Shown here piece by piece: positions 53,244 to 64,000 of a stretch of 64,000 nucleotides of DNA. The translations under genes and the position numbers were made by a program. Position 1 is the stretch's first letter; every line of letters begins with the position of its first letter. This DNA comes from Pseudomonas sp. FeN3W (lineage in GTDB: Bacteria; Pseudomonadota; Gammaproteobacteria; Pseudomonadales; Pseudomonadaceae), in NCBI GenBank assembly GCA_030263805.2, contig CP136010.1:2867001-2931000 (forward strand), in the 5' to 3' direction. The notes under the pieces are model-generated. The model saw only the letters and a program-made list of their open reading frames with translations. It ran no database searches and was not told where the DNA came from.

Positions 53244-54620
53244 TTACAGTTTCTTGGCTTTCTCGATGGCTTCGTCGATGCTGCCGACCATGTAGAACGC
53301 CTGTTCCGGCAGATGGTCGTAGTCGCCATTGAGGATGCCGGAGAAACCACGGATGGTTTCCTTCAGCGGAACGTACTTGCCTGGCGAGCCCGTGAAGACT
53401 TCGGCCACGAAGAACGGCTGGGACAGGAAGCGCTGGATCTTACGAGCACGGGATACCAGCTGCTTGTCGGTCTCGGACAGTTCGTCCATACCGAGGATCG
53501 CGATGATGTCCTTCAGCTCCTTGTAGCGCTGCAGCACGTACTGAACGCCGCGAGCGGTGTCGTAGTGCTCCTGGCCGATCACCAGCGGATCCAGCTGACG
53601 CGAAGTCGAGTCGAGCGGATCGACCGCCGGGTAGATACCCAGGGAGGCGATGTCACGCGACAGTACGACGGTGGCGTCGAGGTGGGCGAAGGTGGTCGCC
53701 GGGCTCGGGTCGGTCAGGTCGTCCGCAGGTACGTATACGGCCTGTACCGAAGTGATCGAGCCGTTCTTGGTGGAGGTGATGCGCTCCTGCAGAACGCCCA
53801 TCTCTTCGGCCAGAGTCGGCTGGTAACCTACCGCGGAAGGCATACGACCCAGCAGCGCGGATACTTCGGTACCGGCGAGGGTGTAACGGTAGATGTTGTC
53901 GACGAACAACAGAACGTCACGGCCTTCGTCACGGAACTTCTCGGCCATGGTCAGGCCGGTCAGCGCTACGCGCAGACGGTTTCCCGGCGGCTCGTTCATC
54001 TGGCCGTAAACCAGGGCAACCTTGTCCAGAACGTTGGAGTCCTTCATCTCGTGATAGAAGTCGTTACCTTCACGAGTACGCTCACCCACACCGGCGAACA
54101 CGGAGTAACCGCTGTGCTCCATGGCGATGTTACGGATCAGCTCCATCATGTTTACGGTCTTGCCGACACCGGCACCACCGAACAGACCGACCTTACCGCC
54201 CTTGGCGAACGGGCAAACCAGGTCGATAACCTTGATGCCGGTTTCCAGCAGCTCGTTGCCGCCAGCCTGCTCTGCGTAGGACGGAGCAGCGCGGTGAATG
54301 GTCCAGCGCTCTTCTTCGCCGATCGGGCCGGCTTCGTCGATGGGGTTACCCAGGACGTCCATGATGCGACCCAGGGTCTGCTTGCCGACCGGTACGGAGA
54401 TACCGGTGCCGGTGTTGACGACGTCCAGGCCACGCTTGAGGCCTTCGGTCGAACCCATGGCGATGGTACGGACAATGCCGTCGCCCAGCTGCTGCTGGAC
54501 TTCCAGGGTGGTCTCGGCGCCTTGAACTTTCAGCGCGTCATAGACGTTCGGTACCACATCGCGCGGAAATTCCACGTCGATAACGGCGCCGATGATTTGA
54601 ACGATACGTCCGCTACTCAT
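53244..54620 (-). CDS. atpD: ATP synthase F1 beta subunit
   Basis: 458 aa catalytic subunit. Walker A GGAGVGKTVNM (about 147), the catalytic GERTREGNDFY (Glu-Arg, about 180), Walker B DVLLFVDNIYRYTLAG (about 233) and the DELSE region near the C-terminus (about 385) are all present. Codon use is more AT-tolerant than the neighbours, as expected for a highly expressed gene. It forms the active sites together with alpha. Confidence 0.97.
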   Translation of the reverse strand: MSSGRIVQIIGAVIDVEFPRDVVPNVYDALKVQGAETTLEVQQQLGDGIVRTIAMGSTEGLKRGLDVVNTGTGISVPVGKQTLGRIMDVLGNPIDEAGPIGEEERWTIHRAAPSYAEQAGGNELLETGIKVIDLVCPFAKGGKVGLFGGAGVGKTVNMMELIRNIAMEHSGYSVFAGVGERTREGNDFYHEMKDSNVLDKVALVYGQMNEPPGNRLRVALTGLTMAEKFRDEGRDVLLFVDNIYRYTLAGTEVSALLGRMPSAVGYQPTLAEEMGVLQERITSTKNGSITSVQAVYVPADDLTDPSPATTFAHLDATVVLSRDIASLGIYPAVDPLDSTSRQLDPLVIGQEHYDTARGVQYVLQRYKELKDIIAILGMDELSETDKQLVSRARKIQRFLSQPFFVAEVFTGSPGKYVPLKETIRGFSGILNGDYDHLPEQAFYMVGSIDEAIEKAKKL

Positions 54621-54650
54621 GTTTGGTTCCTCTGAATATTTGAACCGTTC

Positions 54651-55517
54651 TTAAACCGCGGCAGCGCCGCCGACGATTTCCGAAATTTCCTGAGTGATCG
54701 CAGCCTGACGGGCCTTGTTGTAGACCAGTTGCAGGTCGCCGATCAGCTCACCGGCGTTGTCGGTTGCGTTCTTCATGGCAATCATCCGCGCCGCCTGTTC
54801 GGCCGCGCCGTTCTCGACCACCGCCTGGTAGGCCTGGGACTCGATGAAACGAACCAGCAGGGCATCCAGCAGCTGCTGGGCGTCCGGCTCGTAGAGGTAG
54901 TCCCACTGACCCTTCTTGACCGGCTCGGCGTTCTCGTCTGCGGCCAGTGGCAGCAGTTGGTCGACCGTCGGTTTCTGGGTCATGGTGTTGATGAACTTGT
55001 TGGATACCAGGTACAAGCGATCGATCCGGCCTTCGTGGAAGGCATCGAGCATGACCTTGACGCTGCCGATCAGATCGTTGATCGATGGCTCTTCGCCGAG
55101 GTTGCCGATCGCTGCGACGACGTTGCCGCCGAAGCTGCGGAAGAAGCTCGCGCCCTTGTTGCCGATCACGCAGAGGTCGACTTCGACCTTCTGGTCGTGC
55201 CACTCCTTCATGTTCTTGATCAGGACCTTGAACAGGTTGATGTTCAGGCCACCGCAAAGACCACGATCAGTAGACACGACGATATAGCCGACACGCTTGA
55301 CCGGACGCTCCACCATGAACGGGTGACGGTACTCCGGGTTGGCAAAGGCCAGATGGCCGATGACCTGCCGGATCCGCTCCGCATATGGGCGGCTGGCAGC
55401 CATGCGCATCTGTGCCTTGCGCATCTTGCTGACCGCCACCTTTTCCATGGCGCTGGTGATCTTCTGCGTGCTTTTGATGCTCGCAATCTTGCTGCGAATC
55501 TCTTTTGCGCCTGCCAT
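54651..55517 (-). CDS. atpG: ATP synthase F1 gamma subunit
   Basis: 288 aa central rotor shaft. The N-terminal helix (AKEIRSKIASIKSTQKITSAMEKVAVSKMRKAQ) and the C-terminal helix (MIAMKNATDNAGELIGDLQLVYNKARQAAITQEISEIVGGAAA) form the coiled-coil axle. The Rossmann-like middle carries STDRGLCGGLN. Length is usual. Confidence 0.96.
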   Translation of the reverse strand: MAGAKEIRSKIASIKSTQKITSAMEKVAVSKMRKAQMRMAASRPYAERIRQVIGHLAFANPEYRHPFMVERPVKRVGYIVVSTDRGLCGGLNINLFKVLIKNMKEWHDQKVEVDLCVIGNKGASFFRSFGGNVVAAIGNLGEEPSINDLIGSVKVMLDAFHEGRIDRLYLVSNKFINTMTQKPTVDQLLPLAADENAEPVKKGQWDYLYEPDAQQLLDALLVRFIESQAYQAVVENGAAEQAARMIAMKNATDNAGELIGDLQLVYNKARQAAITQEISEIVGGAAAV

Positions 55518-55539
55518 TTGACACCTATCGGGTTAGCAG

Positions 55540-55561
55540 GCGGGAGCCTCTCGGCTCCCGC
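55540..55561 (-). other. Intercistronic hairpin between atpA and atpG
   Basis: A perfect 9-bp stem, GCGGGAGCC against GGCTCCCGC with a 4-base loop, lies between the atpA stop and the atpG start. No T-run follows, so it is probably an mRNA processing or stability element. Confidence 0.7.
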
Positions 55562-55567
55562 TGCGGC

Positions 55568-57112
55568 TTACCAGCTTTGCGTGGCCTTGAACTTCTCGAT
55601 ACCAGCCTTCAGGCCAGCGTCGATTTCGTCGTTGAAGTCACCCTTCACGTTGATCTTCGCCATCAGATCGGCGAACTCGCGGTTGAAGAAGGCGATCAGG
55701 GCCTGCTCGAAGGCGCCAACCTTGGCCACTTCCACGTCCGTCAGGAAGCCACGCTCGGCGGCGTACAGGGACAGGGACATGTCGGCGATGGACATCGGCG
55801 CGTACTGCTTCTGCTTCATCAGCTCGGTAACGCGCTGACCATGCTCCAGCTGCTTGCGGGTCGCTTCGTCGAGGTCGGAAGCGAACTGCGCGAACGCAGC
55901 CAGTTCACGGTACTGAGCCAGAGCGGTACGGATACCACCGGACAGCTTCTTGACGATCTTGGTCTGCGCGGCGCCACCGACGCGGGATACCGAGATACCG
56001 GCGTTGACGGCCGGACGGATACCTGCGTTGAACATCGCCGATTCCAGGAAGATCTGACCGTCGGTGATGGAAATCACGTTGGTCGGAACGAACGCGGAAA
56101 CGTCGCCCGCCTGGGTTTCGATGATCGGCAGAGCGGTCAGCGAGCCGGTCCTGCCAGTTACGGCACCGTTGGTGAACTTCTCGACATACTCTTCGGAAAC
56201 ACGCGACGCACGCTCCAGCAGACGGCTGTGGAGATAGAACACGTCGCCCGGGTAGGCTTCACGTCCCGGCGGACGACGCAGCAGCAGGGAAATCTGGCGA
56301 TAAGCCACAGCCTGCTTGGACAGATCGTCATACACGATCAGCGCGTCTTCACCGCGGTCGCGGAAGTACTCGCCCATGGTGCAACCGGCGTAAGGAGCCA
56401 GATACTGCAGGGCAGCGGATTCGGAAGCGGACGCAGCGACAACGATGGTGTTGTGCAGCGCGCCATGCTCTTCCAGCTTGCGCACCACGTTGGCGATGGT
56501 CGACTGCTTCTGACCGATGGCGACGTAGACGCAGCGGATGCCACTGTTCTTCTGGTTGATGATGGCGTCGATGGCCAGGGCGGTCTTGCCGATCTGACGG
56601 TCACCGATGATCAGCTCACGCTGGCCACGGCCTACCGGGATCATGGCGTCGACCGACTTGTAACCGGTCTGCACCGGCTGGTCGACGGACTTACGCCAGA
56701 TCACGCCCGGCGCGACCTTCTCGACCGCATCAGTTGCCTGAGCGTTGATCGGGCCTTTGCCATCGATCGGGTTACCCAGTGCGTCGACTACGCGACCCAG
56801 CAGTTCCGGACCAACCGGAACTTCGAGGATGCGGCCGGTGCACTTGGCGCTCATGCCTTCGGTCAGGCCCAGGTAGTTACCCAGAACCACGGCACCTACG
56901 GAGTCCTGCTCCAGGTTCAGTGCCATACCGAAGATGCCGCCAGGGAACTCGATCATCTCGCCGTACATGACGTCGGCCAGACCGTAGATGCGTACGATAC
57001 CGTCAGAAACGCTGACGACGGTGCCCTCGTTACGGGCTTGAGCAGCGACATTCGATTTCTCGATGCGCTGCTTGATGATTTCACTAATCTCGGAAGGATT
57101 CAGTTGCTGCAT
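55568..57112 (-). CDS. atpA: ATP synthase F1 alpha subunit
   Basis: 514 aa. The regulatory nucleotide site shows Walker A GDRQIGKTALA (about 169-179). IYDDLSKQAVAYRQISLLLRRPPGREA (about 268-294) and the arginine finger in SVSRVGGAAQ (about 370) are also seen. It alternates with beta in the F1 head. The N-terminus (MQQLNPSEISEIIKQRI) is standard. Confidence 0.97.
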   Translation of the reverse strand: MQQLNPSEISEIIKQRIEKSNVAAQARNEGTVVSVSDGIVRIYGLADVMYGEMIEFPGGIFGMALNLEQDSVGAVVLGNYLGLTEGMSAKCTGRILEVPVGPELLGRVVDALGNPIDGKGPINAQATDAVEKVAPGVIWRKSVDQPVQTGYKSVDAMIPVGRGQRELIIGDRQIGKTALAIDAIINQKNSGIRCVYVAIGQKQSTIANVVRKLEEHGALHNTIVVAASASESAALQYLAPYAGCTMGEYFRDRGEDALIVYDDLSKQAVAYRQISLLLRRPPGREAYPGDVFYLHSRLLERASRVSEEYVEKFTNGAVTGRTGSLTALPIIETQAGDVSAFVPTNVISITDGQIFLESAMFNAGIRPAVNAGISVSRVGGAAQTKIVKKLSGGIRTALAQYRELAAFAQFASDLDEATRKQLEHGQRVTELMKQKQYAPMSIADMSLSLYAAERGFLTDVEVAKVGAFEQALIAFFNREFADLMAKINVKGDFNDEIDAGLKAGIEKFKATQSW

Positions 57113-57127
57113 GCCATGACCCTCAAA

Positions 57128-57664
57128 TCAGGATTTCAACGATTCGGCCAACTGGCTCAGTTTGCCGCGGACCGAACCGTCGACAACCACATCACCGGCG
57201 CGAATCAACACGCCGCCGATCAGCGCAGGATTCACGGCCTGCTGGAGGTTGACGGTGCGATCTAGCCGCTTCGACAGGGCGGCAGCCAAAGTTTGGAGTT
57301 GCTCGTTGCTGAGCTCGAAGGCGGTTTCAACTTCTGCCTCGAGCGTTTTCTCGGCTTGCGCCTTGATGTCCTCGTACAGCTCCCACACGGTCGGCAGTAC
57401 CGACAGGCGATCGTTCTCGCCAAGGGTCTGGACGTAGTTGCGGAAAGCTTCGTCGGCGTCGTCACCGAGTAGACGCACCAGCCCCTGGACCTTGCTTTCG
57501 CTGGTCAGGCGGGGGTCGTTCAGCAACGCTGCGACTTCTGGGACTTCAACAGCGATGGCGGCCAGGTTCAGCATTTTCGACCAGGACTCGGTCGTTCCTG
57601 CGGCGCTGGCGAACTCGAAAGCGGCTTTCGCGTAAGGCCGAGCAAGCGTCTGGGTATTGATCAT
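57128..57664 (-). CDS. atpH: ATP synthase F1 delta subunit
   Basis: 178 aa peripheral stalk subunit joining the F1 top to the b dimer. The helical N-terminal domain (TLARPYAKAAFEFA) and the C-terminal GGVLIRAGDVVVDGSVRGKL signature are typical. It is 12 bp after atpF. Confidence 0.95.
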   Translation of the reverse strand: MINTQTLARPYAKAAFEFASAAGTTESWSKMLNLAAIAVEVPEVAALLNDPRLTSESKVQGLVRLLGDDADEAFRNYVQTLGENDRLSVLPTVWELYEDIKAQAEKTLEAEVETAFELSNEQLQTLAAALSKRLDRTVNLQQAVNPALIGGVLIRAGDVVVDGSVRGKLSQLAESLKS

Positions 57665-57676
57665 CGCTTGCCTCGC

Positions 57677-58147
57677 TTAGAGTTGGGAGGCCAGTTTTTC
57701 GACCAGCTCGTTGTGCACCTTGGCGTCCACCTGGGACTCCAGGATCTTCTCTGCACCGGCGACGGCAAGAGCCGCTACCTGACTGCGCAGTTGGTCCCTG
57801 GCACGGTTCACTTCCTGTTCGATCTCGGCGCGGGCGCCGGCGGCCAGTCGCTCGCCTTCGACACGTGCCTGCTGCTTGGCTTCCTCGATGATCGCATTGG
57901 CGTGCTTGTTCGCCTGCTCGATGATCTGGGCTGCCTGCTCCTTGGTCTCGCGGAGGGTGTTGGACACCTTGTCCTGAGCCAGTTTCAGGTCTTGCTGCGC
58001 ACGGCCTGCCGCATCCAGTCCTTCAGCGATCTTCTTCTGGCGTGCTGCCATGGCTGCCGTGATGGGCGGCCATACGAGCTTCATGCAGAACCAGACGAAG
58101 ATAGCGAAGGCGAGCGTTTGACCGAACAGCGTCAAGTTAATGTTCAC
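57677..58147 (-). CDS. atpF: ATP synthase F0 b subunit
   Basis: 156 aa. One N-terminal membrane helix (NINLTLFGQTLAFAIFVWFCMKLVWP) is followed by a long charged coiled coil (about 35-150) rich in Ala, Glu, Lys and Gln. It is the peripheral stator stalk and works as a dimer. Length equals the E. coli subunit. Confidence 0.95.
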   Translation of the reverse strand: MNINLTLFGQTLAFAIFVWFCMKLVWPPITAAMAARQKKIAEGLDAAGRAQQDLKLAQDKVSNTLRETKEQAAQIIEQANKHANAIIEEAKQQARVEGERLAAGARAEIEQEVNRARDQLRSQVAALAVAGAEKILESQVDAKVHNELVEKLASQL

Positions 58148-58239
58148 AGCGATTTACCTCGTGCTATCTCGTTCAACGCGGGAGTCATTCCACGGCGACG
58201 GGGCTCGCCCGGCGAACCCCATCTCAAACCGGAAAGTGA

Positions 58240-58467
58240 TTAACCGGCGACAACGAAGATGAGGTACATCGCGATACCAACGCCGATCATCGGCACGGCG
58301 TCGAGCAGGCCGGCCATCAGGAAGGTTTTGGTTTGCAGCTGGGGAGCCAGCTCAGGCTGACGAGCAGTGGATTCCAGCAGCTTGCCGCCCAGCAGGGCGA
58401 AGCCAATACCGGTGCCCAGGGCACCCAGACCGATCATGATGGAGGCGGCGATGTAGACGAGTTCCAT
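58240..58467 (-). CDS. atpE: ATP synthase F0 c subunit
   Basis: 75 aa hairpin of two membrane helices around the polar ARQPEL loop (about 36-41). The proton-carrying acid is Asp in AGLLDAVPMIGVG (about 56). The protein is shorter than the E. coli subunit (79 aa) and lacks a C-terminal extension. An AGGAGC ribosome site precedes the ATG. Confidence 0.95.
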   Translation of the reverse strand: MELVYIAASIMIGLGALGTGIGFALLGGKLLESTARQPELAPQLQTKTFLMAGLLDAVPMIGVGIAMYLIFVVAG

Positions 58468-58524
58468 GTAAAGCTCCTGAAGCTAAGGGGGGTTAAGGTT
58501 TTTCGGTTAAAGCGTTAGCGGTTT

Positions 58525-59397
58525 TCAGTGATGTTCTTCATGGGCAGAGCTCAGGTACACCACCGTCAGTACCATGAAGATGAAGGCCTGAAGCGGGATC
58601 ACCAGAATATGGAAGATCGCCCAAGGCACATTCAGGGTCCACTGCACGTAGAACGGCAGCAGAGCGATGAGGATGAACACCACCTCACCGGCATACATGT
58701 TGCCGAACAGACGCAGCGCGAGGCTGAGCGGCTTGGTCAGCAGGCCGAGAATCTCGAGGAACAGGTTGAACGGCACCAGCGACCAGTGGTTGAACGGAGT
58801 GAACGCCAGCTCCTTGCTGAAGCCACCGAAACCCTTGACCTTGACGCTGTAGAAGAGAATCAGGATGAACACGCCGAGCGACAGGCCGAAGGTGCCGTTC
58901 GGGTCGGCGGTCGGCACGATCTTGAATGCCGGCAGGCCCAGCAGGCTGGCCAGACCCGGGATGTAGTCGACCGGAATCCACTTCAGGCTGTTCATCAGGA
59001 ACACCCAGACGAAGATGGTCAGCGCCAGCGGAGCGATCAGAGCATTGCGGCCGTGGAAGGTGTCCTTCACCACGCCTTCGACGAACTCGACGCACATCTC
59101 GACGAAGTTCTGCAGCTTGCCCGGTACACCGGCGGTGGCCGACTTGGCGGCGCTGCGGAACAGCAGGATGAAGATGGCGCCCATCAGCAGCGACCAGCCG
59201 AGGGTATCCAGGTGGAATGCCATGAAGCCCATGTCGCGAGCTTCCAGACCTGTCTGAGCGATGGTCCAGGTGGCCTGATCGAGAACGGAGCCATCAGCAC
59301 GCTCGTAACCTGCCGGCAGCTTGCCGTAGGTGAGGTTTTGCAGGTGGTGCTGGATATATTCAGCGGGGGTACTCGCCATAAACGCCTCAATGCTCAA
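58525..59397 (-). CDS. atpB: ATP synthase F0 a subunit
   Basis: 290 aa with five to six membrane helices forming the proton half-channels. The essential Arg lies in LTKPLSLALRLFGNMYAGE (about 217-235). It starts 4 nt inside the end of atpI and is followed by atpE after 57 bp. Confidence 0.95.
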   Translation of the reverse strand: MSIEAFMASTPAEYIQHHLQNLTYGKLPAGYERADGSVLDQATWTIAQTGLEARDMGFMAFHLDTLGWSLLMGAIFILLFRSAAKSATAGVPGKLQNFVEMCVEFVEGVVKDTFHGRNALIAPLALTIFVWVFLMNSLKWIPVDYIPGLASLLGLPAFKIVPTADPNGTFGLSLGVFILILFYSVKVKGFGGFSKELAFTPFNHWSLVPFNLFLEILGLLTKPLSLALRLFGNMYAGEVVFILIALLPFYVQWTLNVPWAIFHILVIPLQAFIFMVLTVVYLSSAHEEHH

Positions 59398-59792
59398 TGC
59401 TTCGGATTGTTTTTCATCAGCAGGAGCGCGCTTGCTCCGACGCCCAGAACCAGCAGATAGCCGGCAAACAAGGCGATCGGTTCCAGCGGTTTCACTCCCA
59501 CGAACACCAACGCAAAAAGCGCTGCTGCCAGAATCTGTTTACCCATCTCGCCGGACCAGAACGACTGGATGATCGCCCGAGTCGAACGTGCGCCAAAGTA
59601 ACGAAAGGCCTTGTACGCGAAATACACGTTCGCCGACAGCGCAATCAAACCGCCGCACAGCGCGGAGTAGCCGGCGACCATACCAAAAACCAGGCCACAT
59701 GAGACAGCGGTCGCTACTACGACCATCGCCTGCATCTGCAATACGCGAAACGCCGGAAGGCGATGGAAGGGTGTTCTGTTGCGTATGTTCAC
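59394..59792 (-). CDS. atpI: ATP synthase accessory protein I
   Basis: 132 aa membrane protein with four hydrophobic helices. The AGYSALCGGLIALSANVYFAYKAFRY segment (about 42-66) is typical of AtpI. It assists c-ring assembly and possibly magnesium uptake. It is the first gene of the operon, overlapping atpB by 4 nt, with a strong promoter 56 bp upstream. Confidence 0.9.
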   Translation of the reverse strand: MNIRNRTPFHRLPAFRVLQMQAMVVVATAVSCGLVFGMVAGYSALCGGLIALSANVYFAYKAFRYFGARSTRAIIQSFWSGEMGKQILAAALFALVFVGVKPLEPIALFAGYLLVLGVGASALLLMKNNPKH

Positions 59793-59854
59793 CTGAATTC
59801 CATCGCTGCAGCAGGCCGCGTAAATAATTGTCCGCAGTCAAAAAAAGCGCGGCG

Positions 59855-59883
59855 AGTATAGGAGCAGGCCAGCCAGGGTTCAA
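59855..59883 (-). promoter_or_regulatory. Sigma-70 promoter of the atp operon
   Basis: On the minus strand TTGAAC (59883-59878) and TATACT (59860-59855) are separated by exactly 17 bp. Transcription would begin near 59848, giving a leader of about 55 nt before atpI. Confidence 0.7.
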
Positions 59884-59926
59884 CTCTCCGGTAGTATTTT
59901 CCGACCGGCACTACAAACAATTTGTA

Positions 59927-60799
59927 TCAACGGATGTGGGCCAATACACCCTGCAGTTCATCCAGCGAACTGTAGCGGATCACCAGCTGCCCTTTGCCCT
60001 TCTGCCCGTGCTTGATCTGCACCGGAGAGCCCAGGCGTTCGGCCAGACGCTGCTCCAGACGGCTGATGTCCGGGTCGATCTTGGCCTCGGCTTTCGGTGT
60101 CTCCTTGCTGTTCAACCACTGACGCACCAGGGCTTCGGTCTGGCGCACGGTCAGCCCACGTGCGACAACGTGCCGCGCGCCCTCGACCTGCTGTTCGGCC
60201 GGCAGGCCAAGCAGCGCACGCGCATGCCCCATCTCCAAGTCTCCGTGGGACAGCAGTGTCTTGATCTCTTCCGGCAGTGCGATCAGGCGCAGCAGGTTGC
60301 TTATCGAGACGCGCGACTTGCCTACGGCGTCGGCGACTTGCTGCTGGGTCAGCTGGAACTCCTGTTGCAAGCGCTGCAGCGCGACGGCTTCCTCGATCGG
60401 ATTCAGGTCTTCGCGCTGGATGTTCTCGATCAGCGCCATGGCAATGGCCGCCTCGTCCGGCACTTCGCGAACCAGCGCCGGTACCTTCTCCAAGCCGGCC
60501 TGCTGGCTGGCGCGCCAGCGGCGCTCACCGGCGATGATCTCGAAGCGGCCACCACTGACGGGACGCACCACGATCGGCTGCATCACGCCGTGGTTCTTGA
60601 TCGACTGCGCCAGCTCTTCCAGGGCCTGCGGATCCATGTCGCGGCGCGGCTGGTACTTGCCGCGCTGGATCAGGTCCAGCGGCAGGTGCTGCAGTTCACG
60701 GGTATCGACCTTCGCAGCCTCTTCCTGCATTGCCGAAACGCTGGCGCCGCCGAGCAGAGCGTCGAGTCCACGGCCTAGGCCTCTTTTCTTGGTCGCCAT
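59927..60799 (-). CDS. parB: Chromosome partitioning protein ParB
   Basis: 290 aa CTP-dependent DNA clamp that loads at parS sites. The CTP-binding GERRWRASQQAG motif lies at about 96-107, preceded by NHGVMQPIVVRP. The helix-turn-helix is at about 150-175 (TQQQVADAVGKSRVSISNLLRL). The C-terminal dimerisation domain is at about 245-290. It lies 9 bp after parA. Confidence 0.96.
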   Translation of the reverse strand: MATKKRGLGRGLDALLGGASVSAMQEEAAKVDTRELQHLPLDLIQRGKYQPRRDMDPQALEELAQSIKNHGVMQPIVVRPVSGGRFEIIAGERRWRASQQAGLEKVPALVREVPDEAAIAMALIENIQREDLNPIEEAVALQRLQQEFQLTQQQVADAVGKSRVSISNLLRLIALPEEIKTLLSHGDLEMGHARALLGLPAEQQVEGARHVVARGLTVRQTEALVRQWLNSKETPKAEAKIDPDISRLEQRLAERLGSPVQIKHGQKGKGQLVIRYSSLDELQGVLAHIR

Positions 60800-60808
60800 G
60801 AGTAGTCC

Positions 60809-61597
60809 TTATGCGAGGGCGCCACGCGCCGACTGGCGCTGGCGTCGCGACAGTTCACCGGCCAGGGCCAGATAGGCCAGAGCACCCTTGGATTGCTTGT
60901 CGTAGACCAGCGCCGGCATGCCGTGGCTGGGGGCCTCGGCAAGCCGCACGTTGCGTGGGATGACGGTGTCGTAGAGTTTGTCGCCGAAATGCGCCTTGAG
61001 CTGTTCGGATACATCGTTGGTCAGGCTGCTACGCGGGTCGTACATGGTGCGCAGCAGACCTTCGATCTTCAGGCTGGGGTTGAGCGCCTGGCCGATACGC
61101 TGGATCGAATTGACCAGATCGGTAAGCCCTTCGAGCGCGTAGTACTCGCACTGCATGGGAATGATGACGCCGTCCGACGCAGCCAGCGCGTTGATGGTCA
61201 GCATCGACAGCGACGGCGGGCAATCGATGAGGATGTAGTCGTAGTTCTCCCGCACCGGTGCCAGTGCCTCACGCAGGCGTTTTTCCTTGGCCGGCAGGTT
61301 CAGCAGGGCCACTTCCGCCGCGGTCAGGTCGCGGTTGGCCGGCAGCAGCTGATAGCCGCCATGCTCGGAAAACTGCATGGCATCGACCAGGCTGCATTCG
61401 CCGATCAGCACATCGTAGATCGAGTACTCCAGGCCGAGCTTGTCCACACCGCTGCCGGTGGTGGCATTGCCTTGCGGATCGAGATCGATCAGCAGCACGC
61501 GCCGGCGGGTGGCAACCAGCGAAGCCGCGAGGTTGATGCAGGTGGTGGTCTTGGCGACACCGCCTTTCTGGTTGGCAATGGCGAAGACTTTAGCCAT
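60809..61597 (-). CDS. parA: Chromosome partitioning ATPase ParA (Soj)
   Basis: 262 aa deviant Walker ATPase that moves ParB-bound origins. Deviant Walker A is KGGVAKTTTCINLA (about 11), followed by LLIDLDPQGNATTG (about 36) and ILIDCPPSLSMLTINAL (about 121). It has no N-terminal DNA-binding extension, which is the chromosomal type. It belongs to the rsmG-parA-parB run. Confidence 0.96.
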   Translation of the reverse strand: MAKVFAIANQKGGVAKTTTCINLAASLVATRRRVLLIDLDPQGNATTGSGVDKLGLEYSIYDVLIGECSLVDAMQFSEHGGYQLLPANRDLTAAEVALLNLPAKEKRLREALAPVRENYDYILIDCPPSLSMLTINALAASDGVIIPMQCEYYALEGLTDLVNSIQRIGQALNPSLKIEGLLRTMYDPRSSLTNDVSEQLKAHFGDKLYDTVIPRNVRLAEAPSHGMPALVYDKQSKGALAYLALAGELSRRQRQSARGALA

Positions 61598-61615
61598 GGT
61601 CAGTGTCTGTCCGGG

Positions 61616-62262
61616 TCATGAAGTGCGGCGCAGTATCAGCAGATGGCGCTGGCCTTGGCAACCGGGAACCTTGAGTACGTGACAGGCATCGAGGCGGAAA
61701 TCCGCAGGCAGCCGTTGCAGCTCGTCGTCCGGCTGCACGCCCTTCATCGCCAGCCAGCGCGTCTCGGTATTGCCCAGATGACGCGTCCAATTGGCGAAGT
61801 CCTCGAGAGAACTGAAGGCACGCGAGGTGATGCCTTCGAAGGCTTCCGCCGGCTGGAACTGCTCGACTCGGCTGTGCACGACTTCGAGGTTGGCCAGTTT
61901 CAGCTCCAGCTTTACCTGCGTCAGGAAGCGTGTTTTTTTCCCATTGGAGTCCAGCAGCGTGAAGCCGCGATCGGGAAACATGATCGCCAGCGGCACGCCA
62001 GGCATGCCACCACCACTGCCGACGTCCAGCCAGGTCCGTCCAGCCCCGGCAACGAAAGGCACCACGCTCAGGCTATCGAGCAAGTGCCGCGAAACCATTT
62101 CGTCTGGATCGCGCACGGCGGTGAGATTGTAGGCCTTGTTCCACTTGATCAGCAGCGCCAGGTAGGCCAGCAACTGCTGCTGTTGCCCTTCACTCAACTC
62201 GACGCCCAGCGCCTGGGCGCCACGAACGAGTTCCGCGGCATGGGATTCGCTGACCAGGCTCA

Positions 62263-62263
<1 letters not shown>
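61616..62263 (-). CDS. rsmG: 16S rRNA (guanine527-N7)-methyltransferase
   Basis: 215 aa SAM-dependent methyltransferase (GidB). The SAM site is LDVGSGGGMPGVPLAI (about 78-93), with LLDSNGKKTRFL just after it and ITSRAFSSLEDF at about 144. Loss gives low-level streptomycin resistance in other bacteria. Its start overlaps the mnmG stop by one base. Confidence 0.95.

Positions 62264-64000
<1,737 letters not shown>

Overview
The window is a 64 kb piece of a high-GC gammaproteobacterial chromosome, most likely from the Pseudomonas/Stutzerimonas group. Evidence is the protein content (Pseudomonas-type coxBA-ctaG-coxC, znu, metNIQ and glmS-glmR loci) and the right-hand order mnmG-rsmG-parA-parB-atpIBEFHAGDC-glmU-glmR-glmS, which is the classic origin-proximal arrangement of pseudomonads. 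The genus call is inference; no rRNA or species marker is present. I see no tRNA, rRNA, CRISPR array, insertion sequence or prophage.

Layout. 0-5 kb: a membrane glycosyltransferase cut by the left edge, then a divergent aldehyde dehydrogenase/transaminase pair of the polyamine/omega-amino-acid type. 4.6-8.3 kb: the zinc uptake locus znuA <-> zur-znuC-znuB plus a coupled metallopeptidase, around a good Zur box. 8.4-15.7 kb: catalase HPII, the methionine importer metNIQ, an alcohol dehydrogenase, a VOC protein and a gamma carbonic anhydrase. 15.9-24.9 kb: prlC with two small followers, an acyltransferase, a radical SAM gene behind a perfect LexA box, and a beta carbonic anhydrase/SulP transporter pair. 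25.1-33.7 kb: a complete aa3-type cytochrome c oxidase locus with assembly factors (CtaG, SURF1, two CxxxC proteins) and heme A synthesis (CtaA, CtaB). 34-39.4 kb (minus strand): an iron-siderophore cell-surface signalling operon, sigma factor-FecR-TonB receptor-PepSY protein. 39.5-42.5 kb: small genes, a COG0523 GTPase and a parS-like site. 42.6-48.4 kb: a four-gene red-light signalling operon (bacteriophytochrome, response regulator, hybrid kinase, heme oxygenase) that ends next to the empty attTn7 region of glmS. 48.5-64 kb: the origin-proximal minus-strand block (glmS, glmR, glmU, the ATP synthase operon, parB, parA, rsmG, mnmG), all pointing away from the presumed origin beyond the right edge.

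Regulation and structure. Zinc (Zur), SOS (LexA), iron (Fur-like), DeoR-type and possible heat-shock sites are visible from sequence. Palindromic repeats of three kinds occupy six of the eleven convergent gene junctions and none was seen elsewhere. Two of those junctions hold duplicated copies, one as a 232-bp tandem duplication.
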